From Mesorhizobium sp. M2A.F.Ca.ET.046.03.2.1 (GTDB taxonomy: Bacteria; Pseudomonadota; Alphaproteobacteria; Rhizobiales; Rhizobiaceae), in NCBI RefSeq assembly GCF_003952425.1, contig NZ_CP034449.1:620001-684000 (forward strand): a stretch of DNA of 64,000 nt, written 5' to 3'. Made by a program: the position numbers and the translations under genes. Under the pieces are notes generated by a model. The model was not told the origin of the DNA. It did no database searches and was given only the letters and a program-made list of their open reading frames with translations. Numbering within the stretch: the stretch's first letter is position 1; every line of letters starts with the position of its first letter. This document shows, in pieces, positions 8,372 to 16,717 of this stretch.

Positions 8372-8810
8372 AGCGCCGCCGTCCTGAAACCTCGGACCGC
8401 AATTCCGAGCAATGTGGCAGGCGATCATCTCCTTCCGTGGGGTGATCGCCTGACCAACCGCCGACCAGCCGATTGGCGGCAACCTTCTGAAATCTCCCGC
8501 CCCAACTTCGGGCCTACCGAATGTCGAAGCGCGCGAGCAAATGGCTGCTGCGATGCCTGTGAACTGCATCGCTAACCCGAGGACATGGCTCGGTCGGCGC
8601 TTTCCTACGGTCTGAAGAAGCGCGCTGGACGACGGGCATCATTCTCTGGTGCGATGGCGGACGAAGCGCCTCTGAGGCAGGGCTCTCGCCACGAGCGGCG
8701 GAGAGAAAAGTGCACGACAAGTGGCCCGGCCGTTACGCCGAAGCCCTGTCCGAGGTTGGTTCAGAGCGAGCTGATCCGGCCTGCAGATGATGGGGGATGG
8801 TGCGGTGTGA
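8372..8810. other. Intergenic stretch without a recognisable gene
   Basis: The stretch lies between the 3' ends of the aldo/keto reductase and the YafY-type regulator, which face each other. It contains a hairpin at 8420-8450. Short open frames on both strands have no recognisable domain and are probably chance frames in GC-rich DNA. Nothing else is supported here. Confidence 0.5.
8420..8450 (+). terminator. Hairpin after the aldo/keto reductase gene
   Basis: GGCGATCA and TGATCGCC form a perfect 8-bp stem that can extend through GC and GU pairs to about 12 bp, closing a short loop. It lies 49 bp past the stop codon. No uridine run follows, so it is either a weak intrinsic terminator or an mRNA-stabilising 3' hairpin. 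Confidence 0.4.
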
Positions 8811-9542
8811 TTACGACGCATCACTCGATCGCGCTCGTCTCGCGGCCGCTCCGGCGTTCAGCTGCTCCTGCAGCTGTTCCAGATATCTCCGCAATAGAAC
8901 GACGCGCCGCGGGCGGAAGCTGCGACCGGTTGATCGGATCTCGATTATCCGGTCGGTCCTGAACATTCGGAAATCGTCGCGCAGGCAGCACCAGGAGAGA
9001 ACGGTGACGCAGTCTTCATTATAGACCAAGGAAAGCGGCAGGATCTCGCGCTCGCTGTCGCGGTCCTGCAAATCGCGGTAGCCGATTTTCACTGCCACCT
9101 CCTGCCAGCAAGCATCGCGTAGAGGTGCAAGATCCATATCGCCCGCATATCGCGGCTCGGGCTGGAAAACGCGCGCGATCGCATGGACAAGTTGCCGCCC
9201 GCGTTCATCCGACAGCGTGGCCGCAACCTTTGTGAGGACAGAAGCGGCCGCCCTCGCCAGCATCGGATCGCCCCAGGAACCAACCTCGGCTAGACCCAGC
9301 GCAAGAGCTTCGATCTCGTCGCGATCTAACGATTGCGGCGGTAGTGACGGATCTTCGATCAGTTTGTAGCCATAGCCGCGCTGCCCTTCGATCCGTGCGC
9401 CCGCCGCACGAAGCGCGTCGATGTCGCGGTAAAGCGCCCGGACGGATATGCCTGTGTCCTCGGCGAGACGCGCCGCGGTGATCGGCGGCGACATCATGCG
9501 GATAAGCTGGAGCAGGCGCAGAAGACGATCAGAGCGCGGCAT
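8811..9542 (-). CDS. YafY-type transcriptional regulator (HTH_11 plus WYL domain)
   Basis: A 243-residue regulator. The N-terminal winged helix reads ITAARLAEDTGISVRALYRD (residues 21-40). A linker leads to a WYL domain (about 130-220) with VVLLRRY near its end. The name-giving WYL motif appears as LSWCCLRDDFRMFRTDRI, a common variant. It diverges from a VOC-superfamily gene across 90 bp, a pairing seen widely in proteobacteria. The likely role is repression of that neighbour. WYL domains sense small ligands or nucleic acids, but the ligand here is unknown. Confidence 0.88.
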   Translation of the reverse strand: MPRSDRLLRLLQLIRMMSPPITAARLAEDTGISVRALYRDIDALRAAGARIEGQRGYGYKLIEDPSLPPQSLDRDEIEALALGLAEVGSWGDPMLARAAASVLTKVAATLSDERGRQLVHAIARVFQPEPRYAGDMDLAPLRDACWQEVAVKIGYRDLQDRDSEREILPLSLVYNEDCVTVLSWCCLRDDFRMFRTDRIIEIRSTGRSFRPRRVVLLRRYLEQLQEQLNAGAAARRARSSDAS

Positions 9543-9632
9543 CGTTTGCTGACGGAAATTGGCAGTTGCCTTGCGCTATACAGCCAAGGCGCGACGAAAG
9601 CCAACGCCGCCAGCGTCAACCAGGAGCAAATA

Positions 9633-10055
9633 ATGACCTTTACTGTGACGACCCATCTCAACTTTAATGGACAGGCTCGCGCTGCGCTCGACTTCTATGT
9701 CCGAGTATTCGACGGAGAGCAGGTTTTGATGACCTATGAGGCGATGGGCCAGGCCGAAGTCGCCGCCGCGCCTGACAACATCATTTGGGGCCAGGTCATC
9801 TCCAAAGAGGGCTTCCGGATCATGGCCTTCGATGTGCGGGCGGGGCAGGAATACAATGCAGGCAAGAACGCCTTTTATGTGTCGCTCAGCGGATCGAGCC
9901 TTGAAGACAATAGGGCGCGCTGGTCGCGATTGGCAGAAGGCGCCACGATCCTGCAAGATCTTGCGCCGACGCAATGGTCCCCGCTCTTTGGCATGCTGAT
10001 CGACCGTTTCGGCATTACATGGGTGGTCGACGTTGCGACCGGCGCCACGCACTGA
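9633..10055 (+). CDS. VOC-superfamily protein (PhnB / 3-demethylubiquinone methyltransferase-like)
   Basis: A 140-residue single VOC domain beginning MTFTVTTHLNFNGQARAALD, followed by FYVRVFDGEQVLMTYEAMGQ and ending FGITWVVDVATG. This is the PhnB-like branch of the glyoxalase/bleomycin-resistance superfamily, for which no general reaction is established. The start is the ATG at 9633 behind an AGGAG site. It is divergent from, and probably regulated by, the YafY-type protein. A metal-dependent or stress-related function is inference. Confidence 0.85.
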   Translation: MTFTVTTHLNFNGQARAALDFYVRVFDGEQVLMTYEAMGQAEVAAAPDNIIWGQVISKEGFRIMAFDVRAGQEYNAGKNAFYVSLSGSSLEDNRARWSRLAEGATILQDLAPTQWSPLFGMLIDRFGITWVVDVATGATH

Positions 10056-10399
10056 GTTGCGGCACTCGACGCTGATACGTCTTCGCTGACCGCGCCGTGA
10101 GAACAATGGTGGCATTTCCGACCGATGCCGTTGAGTGAATAAATGCCGCTTTGGCGAACATGGCACCATTTCAGAGAGTTTTCCACCCTGTGTCCGGCTT
10201 GAGGCGGCGCGGCGTGAGCTACATTGCAACGGAGAGAACGTCTCGATCGAAAGCTCCCCTGATCCGCACCGGTGTCGAACAATTTGCTTACAGCCCGAAA
10301 TGTACGCCTGCACAGCGTCAGAAAGTGTTTGGGCATAACAAAAATTGATGCCACGAACGCAGTGTCGGTCTTCCTGCACGCAGATTAAGGAACGAGTTG
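10056..10399. other. Intergenic stretch with nested inverted repeats
   Basis: No gene is supported here. AATGGTGGCAT at 10105-10115 pairs with ATGGCACCATT at 10160-10170 (one mismatch in 11). The overlapping GGCATTT at 10111-10117 pairs exactly with AAATGCC at 10141-10147, so two mutually exclusive hairpins are possible. This could be a fragment of an old mobile element end or a leader structure. The final bases hold the AAGGA ribosome binding site of the KAP NTPase gene. Confidence 0.4.
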
Positions 10400-12301
10400 A
10401 TGGACGAGACTGTAGCTAGAGCGAGCCACCGAGAGGCGGAGGAATACCTCAGCCGATACCTTGCAGCGGAGGGGACCGATTATGCTGTCATGATCGACGG
10501 TCCATGGGGCTCGGGCAAGACCTATTTCCTGAAATCGTTCCTGGATCGGCGCAACGCTGCAGTGCTCAACTGGGATCCTTTGAGTGCGAGCGGCCGCTAC
10601 TGGTACGCGTCGCTGGCCGGAGTTAGCAATGTCAATCAAATCTACGAGCAGTTCTTCGCATCCGAACATGGTAAGTCCGGCCGGATCGCCACGGAGATTG
10701 CGCTGCGTGCCAGCGCCTATTTTTCGAAGAATACGGTAGGCACGCCAGCAGACGCAGCGAAAATCCGTCGCGCCATGCTCGATCCGCGCGAACGAGTGCT
10801 AGTGTTCGACGATCTCGAACGTTCCTCGATGCCCGTGCTTGAAGCGTTGGCGCTCGTGTACTCGTTCGCAAAGGACGGTGTAAAAGTCATCGTCATTGCG
10901 AACGAGGAGGAAATAGCGTCGCCGGTGCGCAACATCAATAAGATCCCCGAGGAGGCTGAGCCCGCCCGATCGGACTACGAACGGCAGAAGGAGAAATTCG
11001 TCAGCAAGACGATAAGAGTTGGTTCGGACCCGGAAGTAGTCTTGCCCTTATTCACTGCGCGGATGACGTCGCCGACTGCGAAGGCGTGCGTGGAACGTTC
11101 CACGGAAACAGTTTTGGGCGTGTTCCGAGCGTCCAAAATGCAGAATCTTCGAAGCCTCCGCCAGGCCATTGAGGACTTCGATCACTTAGTCGGCATGCTC
11201 GAAGCGACGCTGAGGGAACACCCCAAGGCAGTGGACGCGATCCTGGTTTATCTCGTTGCGGTTGAGATGGAGTTTCGCGGCGGCACCAACGGGATGTCGG
11301 TCGAAGGCATCCGCGCGCTGCGTTCAGAACGCTGGTCGAGCCTGCTTGGCAAAGGTCCGAGCGGGACTGGAGTTCGCCTGCTGGCGTCCTACCCGATGGT
11401 GTCTTGGAATGATCCGATCATCCCGCCCGAGCATGTGGCAACGCTGCTCAAAGCCGGAACAATCGCAATCGAAGAACTTATAAGTCGGGTTCAGTCGCAC
11501 CCAGCAGTTGCCCCACCGCAAAATCTAGCCCCTTGGAGAGCCCTATGGGACTGGACCTCTTTGTCGAGGGCACAGTACGTTTATTTTCGGGACCTTTTGG
11601 TAGGGCAACTTGCCAATCGCTCGATCCTCCATCCCGGAGAACTTCTCCATGCAATCGGCGAGGTTCTGCGACTTCGCAAATTTGGTGACGATCTGATCAA
11701 CGGGGCCGATCCAGACGCCTACTTCAGACAGTATGTCGATGAGGTGGTTGCCGACCGGCGGCTTCAGCCTTTGACAGAATTGTTCGGATTCAGCTCTGGC
11801 TCGCATGCCGGTCTGGTCTACCCGGAGAATGACACCCCTGAATTCCAAATGCTGAGGCACCTGGTCCGTGAGGGTGTCGGGAAAGTTCGGGACGCGAAAC
11901 TGGCTGACATGCTCCCAGCTTTCCTGGCGGATTTACGACTCGATCAGCGGGCAGCTCTCCGCCTTAACAACTACGGAGAGAAAGAAGGCAACCTGCAGGG
12001 CGTTCCATTCCTCCAACTCTGCGATCCTAAGGAGTTCGCCGAACTACTCGTCGATGGGTCGACGCCACGGGAGACCGTGATGGCCGCATTCCTAGATCGC
12101 TACTCGAACGATGTTCACGAGAAGTCATTAGCGGCCGAACACCCCTGGGTCGAGGATGTCGAAAGGGAGTTTGCGGTGTTAGTGGACCGCGAGGCACCTC
12201 CGTATAAGCGTCTTCTGGAGTATCGACAGAGTTGGATGAAAAGCGAACTAAACAAGAGTCTTAGACGCACGGGAACTCCAGCAACTTCAACAGCCGCGTA
12301 G
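10400..12301 (+). CDS. KAP-family P-loop NTPase, orphan
   Basis: A 633-residue protein. Walker A is GPWGSGKT at 34-41 and Walker B is VLVFDDLER at 133-141. The KFVSKTIRVGSD segment after the ATPase core resembles the second conserved block of KAP NTPases. Unlike many KAP proteins it shows no obvious transmembrane segments, so it is probably cytosolic. The C-terminal 350 residues have no domain I recognise. KAP proteins in bacteria are patchily distributed and several occur in defence or plasmid contexts. Here the gene stands alone, with weakly coding DNA on both sides. The ATG at 10400 directly follows a TTG that could also start translation. Confidence 0.8.
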   Translation: MDETVARASHREAEEYLSRYLAAEGTDYAVMIDGPWGSGKTYFLKSFLDRRNAAVLNWDPLSASGRYWYASLAGVSNVNQIYEQFFASEHGKSGRIATEIALRASAYFSKNTVGTPADAAKIRRAMLDPRERVLVFDDLERSSMPVLEALALVYSFAKDGVKVIVIANEEEIASPVRNINKIPEEAEPARSDYERQKEKFVSKTIRVGSDPEVVLPLFTARMTSPTAKACVERSTETVLGVFRASKMQNLRSLRQAIEDFDHLVGMLEATLREHPKAVDAILVYLVAVEMEFRGGTNGMSVEGIRALRSERWSSLLGKGPSGTGVRLLASYPMVSWNDPIIPPEHVATLLKAGTIAIEELISRVQSHPAVAPPQNLAPWRALWDWTSLSRAQYVYFRDLLVGQLANRSILHPGELLHAIGEVLRLRKFGDDLINGADPDAYFRQYVDEVVADRRLQPLTELFGFSSGSHAGLVYPENDTPEFQMLRHLVREGVGKVRDAKLADMLPAFLADLRLDQRAALRLNNYGEKEGNLQGVPFLQLCDPKEFAELLVDGSTPRETVMAAFLDRYSNDVHEKSLAAEHPWVEDVEREFAVLVDREAPPYKRLLEYRQSWMKSELNKSLRRTGTPATSTAA

Positions 12302-12795
12302 TGTACATTGCGATCGGCATCGTTACACAGCCTGTTCCCTGATGGTAAGCGGCCATTCCCCTCCAGGAAACGCGGACGTGATCTTTAAGTCAGCTACTGA
12401 CTAAACCAACAGTGGTGCTGCTCTGGGTAAAGGAGTCTGCCGGTTGAGTCTTTACGCCTATTGGCTTGAGCGGCTAGCCTCGAAGATCCCATCGAGCCAG
12501 CAACAGGCTTGCGCAGCTCTATGGCAACGGTTCTACCTTCGAGACGAATGCGCGGACCTGATCAGCGAGGAGTCTATCTGACTGACGACCGACTTTGGAA
12601 TAAGGTCGAAGAGCACGCCCCAACTTGACGCTACAACTGAATCTTGACGACAGAGCGGCACTTTCCTAAGTGTCTGATATTATACGTAAAAATGGAAGCA
12701 AAAAATGAAAAGTCAGGATCCTGGCGCCCCAGCCATCCCTCACATTGCCAACCAGCTCCGCCCCGGGCATCGCCCAGCGCAGGATCAGCGTTGTT
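12302..12795. other. Intergenic stretch after the KAP gene, with candidate small ORF
   Basis: Between the KAP gene and the 3' end of the transporter operon there are 494 bases without a recognised gene. A 45-codon frame with a good ribosome binding site (12444-12581) is listed separately. An overlapping frame continues with MATVLPSRRMRG and ends VEEHAPT. The patch around 12660-12715 is AT-rich compared with its surroundings. This looks like degraded or recently acquired DNA, but no terminal repeats were found. Confidence 0.4.
12444..12581 (+). CDS. Candidate 45-residue small protein downstream of the KAP NTPase
   Basis: Starting at TTG, this frame reads SLYAYWLERLASKIPSS early and ends CADLISEESI, a plausible helical protein with three tryptophan/tyrosine-rich positions. 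AAAGGAG lies 8 bases before the start, a good ribosome binding site. It is 142 bp downstream of the KAP gene in the same direction. The frame is also open for some codons upstream, so it may instead be a fragment of a larger lost gene. No family recognised. Confidence 0.3.
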   Translation: MSLYAYWLERLASKIPSSQQQACAALWQRFYLRDECADLISEESI

Positions 12796-13596
12796 TCAAC
12801 TGCGCTGCGTGGCGATCTGCCTCGGAACCAGGAACCTGGCCGCAAGGGCGCAGAGCAAGATGGTGAACATCAGGATCAGCGCCACCAGCGCGTTGATATC
12901 CGGCGAGAAACCCAGTCGCATCATCGCCCACAGGCGTACCGGCAGCGTCGTCTGGGTGCCGGTGACCAGAATGGTGATCATGGTCTCGTCGAATGACAGG
13001 GCGAAAGCCAGGATGGCGCCGCCCACCGTCGCGCTCGAAAGGTTGGGCAGGATGACGCGCCAGAAGGTCTGCCATTTGGTCGCGCCGAGGTCGTAGGAGG
13101 CCTCGACCAGCGTGCGGCTCATCGACTGCAGGCGCGTCAGCACCGTGCGATAGACGATGGCGAGCACGAAGACCGTATGGCCTATGACGACCGTCAGCAG
13201 CGAGCGTTCGAGCCCGATCTCACGGAAGAAGATCAACAGCGCCAGGCCGCTGATGATGGGCGGCATCAGGAACGGCAGAAAGACGATGAACTGCAGCAGC
13301 GAGCGGCCGGCGCGGCGGCCATGATAGTAGAGGGCCAGCAATGTGCCGCTCACGACCGAGAGGACGACCGTGCAGACGCCGACGACGAGCGTGGTGCGGA
13401 GGGCGGCCAGAATCTCGTGATTCCCAGCCAATGCGACATAGGTCTCGACCGTCGGTGACGACCAGTCGACCTCGCCGCGCGCCACGGGAAAGAAGGACGA
13501 CGCGATGGGCACGAAAAGCGGGCTGTAGAGCAGCGCCGCGACCAGGACGGTTATCGCGGCGAGAAGGATGGTGGAGAGGCGCGGCGCTGCGATCAA
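12796..13596 (-). CDS. ABC transporter permease (PotC-like)
   Basis: A 266-residue inner-membrane permease with about six hydrophobic segments. The cytoplasmic EAA loop EASYDLGATKWQTFWRVILP couples it to the ATPase. Length and pattern fit the PotC/PotI side of spermidine/putrescine-type importers. Its start overlaps the end of the previous permease gene by 4 bp (ATGA), showing translational coupling. It is the last gene of the transporter operon. Given the sugar-acid enzymes upstream, the substrate is probably an organic or sugar acid and not a polyamine; that is inference from context. Confidence 0.88.
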   Translation of the reverse strand: MIAAPRLSTILLAAITVLVAALLYSPLFVPIASSFFPVARGEVDWSSPTVETYVALAGNHEILAALRTTLVVGVCTVVLSVVSGTLLALYYHGRRAGRSLLQFIVFLPFLMPPIISGLALLIFFREIGLERSLLTVVIGHTVFVLAIVYRTVLTRLQSMSRTLVEASYDLGATKWQTFWRVILPNLSSATVGGAILAFALSFDETMITILVTGTQTTLPVRLWAMMRLGFSPDINALVALILMFTILLCALAARFLVPRQIATQRS

Positions 13597-14465
13597 AGCG
13601 AGGTCCCCCGATTGCGCCCGAAGCGCTCGCCGAGAAGGATCGCGACGATCACCACGACGGCCAGCGCCACCGACAGAGCGGCGCCGAAGGGCCAGTTATA
13701 GGCGGTGCCGAACTGGCTGTAGAGGATGCGGCCGAAGGTGAAGCCGCTGATGCCGCCGACCATCTGCGGCGTCAGGAAATCGCCGATCGCCAGCACGAAG
13801 ACGAAGCTCGCCGCCGAGGCGACGCCGGGCAGGGACAGCGGCAAGGTGATGCGCAGGAACGTCTGCAGGCTGCTTGCGCCGAGATCGTCGGACGCGCGCA
13901 ACAGCACCTGCGGGATGCGCTCCAGTGCCAGGAAGATCGGCAGGATCGCGAAGGGAATCAAAAGCAGCGTCAGCGTGAGCAGGATAGCGTTCATGTTGAA
14001 GACGAAGAGCGTCGACGGCTCGGCGAGAATGCCAAGTCCGACCAGCGCCTTGTTGAGAAAACCATTGAGGCCGAGAATGCTGCGTATCGCGTAGATCTTG
14101 ATGACGTAGCTCATCAAGAGCGGCACCATGAGCAGCATCAGCAGCGCGTAACGCCAGCGGCCGCGCAGCGTGGTCAGGAAATAGGCTGTCGGATAGGCGA
14201 GCAGGATCGAGATCACCGCCACCGACAGGCAGAGCACGATCGTGCGCCAGAACACCGGGAGGAAGACGGGATCGGTGAAGAAGCGGAGATAGTTGGCGAG
14301 CGTCGGCGCATAGACGATCTGGCCCTGGTCGACGCTGAAGAAGCTGTAGACCAGGAAGATCGCCAGTGGCACCAGGACGAACACCACCGGCAACGCAAAG
14401 GCAAGCGCGGTGACCAGCGGCGACCAGCGGATGGCGACGGGACGCGCCAGGCCAGCGCTCTTCAT
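13593..14465 (-). CDS. ABC transporter permease (PotB-like)
   Basis: A 290-residue membrane protein with about six transmembrane segments and the EAA-type loop RASDDLGASSLQTFLRITLP. Features such as PFWRTIVLCLSVAVISILLAYPTAYFL-like early helices and QMVGGISGFTFG near the end are typical of PotB/PotH permeases. It overlaps the ATPase gene upstream and the PotC-like gene downstream by 4 bp each, so the three are co-translated. It forms the heterodimeric channel with the PotC-like protein. Confidence 0.87.
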   Translation of the reverse strand: MKSAGLARPVAIRWSPLVTALAFALPVVFVLVPLAIFLVYSFFSVDQGQIVYAPTLANYLRFFTDPVFLPVFWRTIVLCLSVAVISILLAYPTAYFLTTLRGRWRYALLMLLMVPLLMSYVIKIYAIRSILGLNGFLNKALVGLGILAEPSTLFVFNMNAILLTLTLLLIPFAILPIFLALERIPQVLLRASDDLGASSLQTFLRITLPLSLPGVASAASFVFVLAIGDFLTPQMVGGISGFTFGRILYSQFGTAYNWPFGAALSVALAVVVIVAILLGERFGRNRGTSL

Positions 14466-15562
14466 GCCAGCACCAGATGGCCTTCGTGCGGCGCGAAGGA
14501 AAGCGCCACGGTCTCACCGGTCCTGAGCGCGCTGCCGTCCACCCGGCTCGGAAAGCGCAGCCTGAGGCGATGCGCGGCATCGCCGCCGGCCGTGATGGTG
14601 GCGACCGTCGAGGAGCCGGCAAAGGCAAGATCGGCGACGATGCCGGAAAGACGGTTCCCGGCATCGCCGTCGCCGGCAAGTCGCAGCGCTTCGGGGCGGA
14701 AGGCGGCGAAGCCGCTGGCGCCGGTCGCCGCGGCCTTGAGATGCGGCTGGCCAGCGACCGAACAGACCAGCCGGCCGAGCGCCGTCTCGATCGCGCGGAA
14801 TTCGCCCTGCGTCTCAGCGAGCCTGCCTCCCACGAGATTGTTCTCGCCGAAGAAGCGCGCCACGAACTCGCAGTTCGGCTTGTAATAAAGCTCGTGCGGG
14901 CTGCCGAGCTGGCGGATATGGCCGGCCTGCATGACGCAGATCCGGTCGGCCATGCCGATGGCTTCCTCCTGGTCGTGGGTGACGAACAGGAAGGTGGTCT
15001 TGACCTCGCGCTGGATGGATTTCAGGAACTCCTGCATCTGCCGGCGCAGTTCGAGGTCGAGAGCCGCGAGCGGCTCGTCGAGCAGGACGAGCCGGGGCTG
15101 GCAGATCAGGGCGCGAGCGAGCGCCACGCGCTGGCGCTGGCCGCCGGAGAGCTGGGCTGGAAAGCGGTCGGCGAACCGCCCGAGCTGCACCAATTCCAGA
15201 GCCTCGGCGACGCGGCGCGCGATCTCCTTGCGCGCCACGTGGCGAACCGACAGGCCGTAGCCGACATTGCCGGCGACGGTAAGATGCGGGAACAGCGCAT
15301 AGTCCTGGAACACGGTGTTGAAGGGCCGCCGGTTGATCGGCATGCCGCTGATGTCCTGGCCGTCGAGGCGGATCTCGCCCGAAGTCAGCGGCTCCAGGCC
15401 GCCGATCAGCCTGAGCACCGTGGTCTTGCCCGAACCGGACGGTCCCAGCACGGTCAAGAACTCGCCATCGCGGATCGCAAGGTCGATGTCGTAGAGCACG
15501 GGAACGGTGCCATAGGACTTCGAGACGGAGCGCAGCGTGAGAAGGTCGCTGGTCTGGTTCAT
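14462..15562 (-). CDS. ABC transporter ATP-binding protein (PotA-like)
   Basis: A 366-residue ATPase. Walker A is GPSGSGKTT near residue 40, the signature is LSGGQRQRV near 140, Walker B is LVLLDEPLAALD, and the switch histidine lies in VTHDQEEA. The C-terminal third (about 245-366) is a TOBE-type regulatory domain, including VRLRFPSRVDGS-like strands. It energises import through the two coupled permeases. A 77-bp gap separates it from the binding-protein gene, a common place for differential mRNA processing. Confidence 0.92.
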   Translation of the reverse strand: MNQTSDLLTLRSVSKSYGTVPVLYDIDLAIRDGEFLTVLGPSGSGKTTVLRLIGGLEPLTSGEIRLDGQDISGMPINRRPFNTVFQDYALFPHLTVAGNVGYGLSVRHVARKEIARRVAEALELVQLGRFADRFPAQLSGGQRQRVALARALICQPRLVLLDEPLAALDLELRRQMQEFLKSIQREVKTTFLFVTHDQEEAIGMADRICVMQAGHIRQLGSPHELYYKPNCEFVARFFGENNLVGGRLAETQGEFRAIETALGRLVCSVAGQPHLKAAATGASGFAAFRPEALRLAGDGDAGNRLSGIVADLAFAGSSTVATITAGGDAAHRLRLRFPSRVDGSALRTGETVALSFAPHEGHLVLA

Positions 15563-15639
15563 GGCTGACTTCCAAGAATAGCGTGTCGGCGGTCCGGTCC
15601 GGCCCGGACCGCCAGGTCCTCAAGGATCGCGAGGGCGGG

Positions 15640-16665
15640 TCAAGGCGCCGCCTTGATCTCGTTCCACAGGTCGGAGCGCTTGGTCGGGTCCTCGACATTG
15701 TTGAGCCAGACCAGCTTGTCGTTGCTGCCGGCGCTGCTCGACTCGACCACGGTGTTGCCGAAGCCGGTGCGCTCGGACAAGGCGCCGCTCACCTTCTTGC
15801 TCAGCATGAAGTCGATCCACTTCTCGGCCGCGTCCTTGTCGCGAACGCCCTTCGAGATGACCCAGTTGTCGAGCCAGGCGAGCGCGCCCTCGCTCGGATT
15901 GATGTAGGCGACGTGGGCGCCGATCTTCTGCAAGGCCTTGACCTGCTGCTGGCCGTAATTGGCCCAGATCAGGGCGACGTCGTTGTTCTGGTAGATCTGC
16001 TGGGCCTCGTCGGCGGTGGTGTAGAAGCTCAGCACATTGCCCTTCAGCTCGACGAGCTTGGCCTTGACCGCCGCCATCTGCTCGGCGCTGAGGTTGAACG
16101 GGTCCTTGTAGCCCAGCGTCAGCGCCGTGAAGGAGAAATTGTGCTCTCCATTGTCATAGGCCAGCACCTTGCCCTTGTAAGCCGGATCCCACAGCACTGA
16201 CATCGATGTCGGCGCCGGCTTCACCTTGTCGGTATCGTAGATCAGGCCAATGGAATCGAAGCAGAACGGGATGCCGTAGACCTTGCCGTCCTTGGTGTCG
16301 CCGCTGACCTTTGTTATGTCGCGGAAGCGCGGCAGCGTGTCCTTCTGGTTGGGAAGCTTCGACAGGTCGATCGGCGTGACGAGGTCGGCCTGGATGTAGC
16401 GCTGCAGCTGCGCGGTGTTGACGGCGAAGACATCGAAGTCCTGCCCCTCGCTGCCCTTGATCTTGGCCCAGATCTCGTCGTCGCTGCCGATGAAGACGAC
16501 ATCGACGCCGATGCCGGTCTCGGCGGTGAAGTCCTTGACCCAATCGGCGTCTGCATAGCCATCCCAGGCCAGCACGCGCAGGTTCGCCGCGAGCGCCGAC
16601 GACGCCATCAGGCCGATGCCGAGGCCGACACCCGCTATCCCTAGAAGCAGTCTCTTCAGTAGCAT
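15640..16665 (-). CDS. Periplasmic substrate-binding protein (PotD/PotF-like)
   Basis: A 341-residue exported binding protein. The signal peptide (about 1-27; LLLGIAGVGLGIGLMASSAL then AANLRVL) precedes the mature WDGYADADWVKDFTAETG. Later motifs YGIPFCFDSIGLIYDTDKV and YNNDVALIWANYGQ fit the spermidine/putrescine binding family. The ATG at 16671 sits one base from a GGGAG site, too close to be used; the ATG at 16665 has a 7-base spacing and is chosen. It delivers ligand to the PotABC-like transporter encoded downstream. Ligand identity is unknown; genes upstream suggest an aldonic acid or related sugar. Confidence 0.88.
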   Translation of the reverse strand: MLLKRLLLGIAGVGLGIGLMASSALAANLRVLAWDGYADADWVKDFTAETGIGVDVVFIGSDDEIWAKIKGSEGQDFDVFAVNTAQLQRYIQADLVTPIDLSKLPNQKDTLPRFRDITKVSGDTKDGKVYGIPFCFDSIGLIYDTDKVKPAPTSMSVLWDPAYKGKVLAYDNGEHNFSFTALTLGYKDPFNLSAEQMAAVKAKLVELKGNVLSFYTTADEAQQIYQNNDVALIWANYGQQQVKALQKIGAHVAYINPSEGALAWLDNWVISKGVRDKDAAEKWIDFMLSKKVSGALSERTGFGNTVVESSSAGSNDKLVWLNNVEDPTKRSDLWNEIKAAP

Positions 16666-16717
16666 GATCATTCTCCCATTTGTTGTTTGTGATGATCTCA
16701 GTCCGCGGGTCTTGCCG

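Noticed and set aside
8585..8962. 125-codon + strand frame
   Set aside because: It is largely antisense to the YafY-type regulator and has no motif.
13341..14885. Open + strand frame of about 510 codons
   Set aside because: It is antisense to the ABC transporter permease and ATPase genes and is Arg/Gln-rich without motifs.
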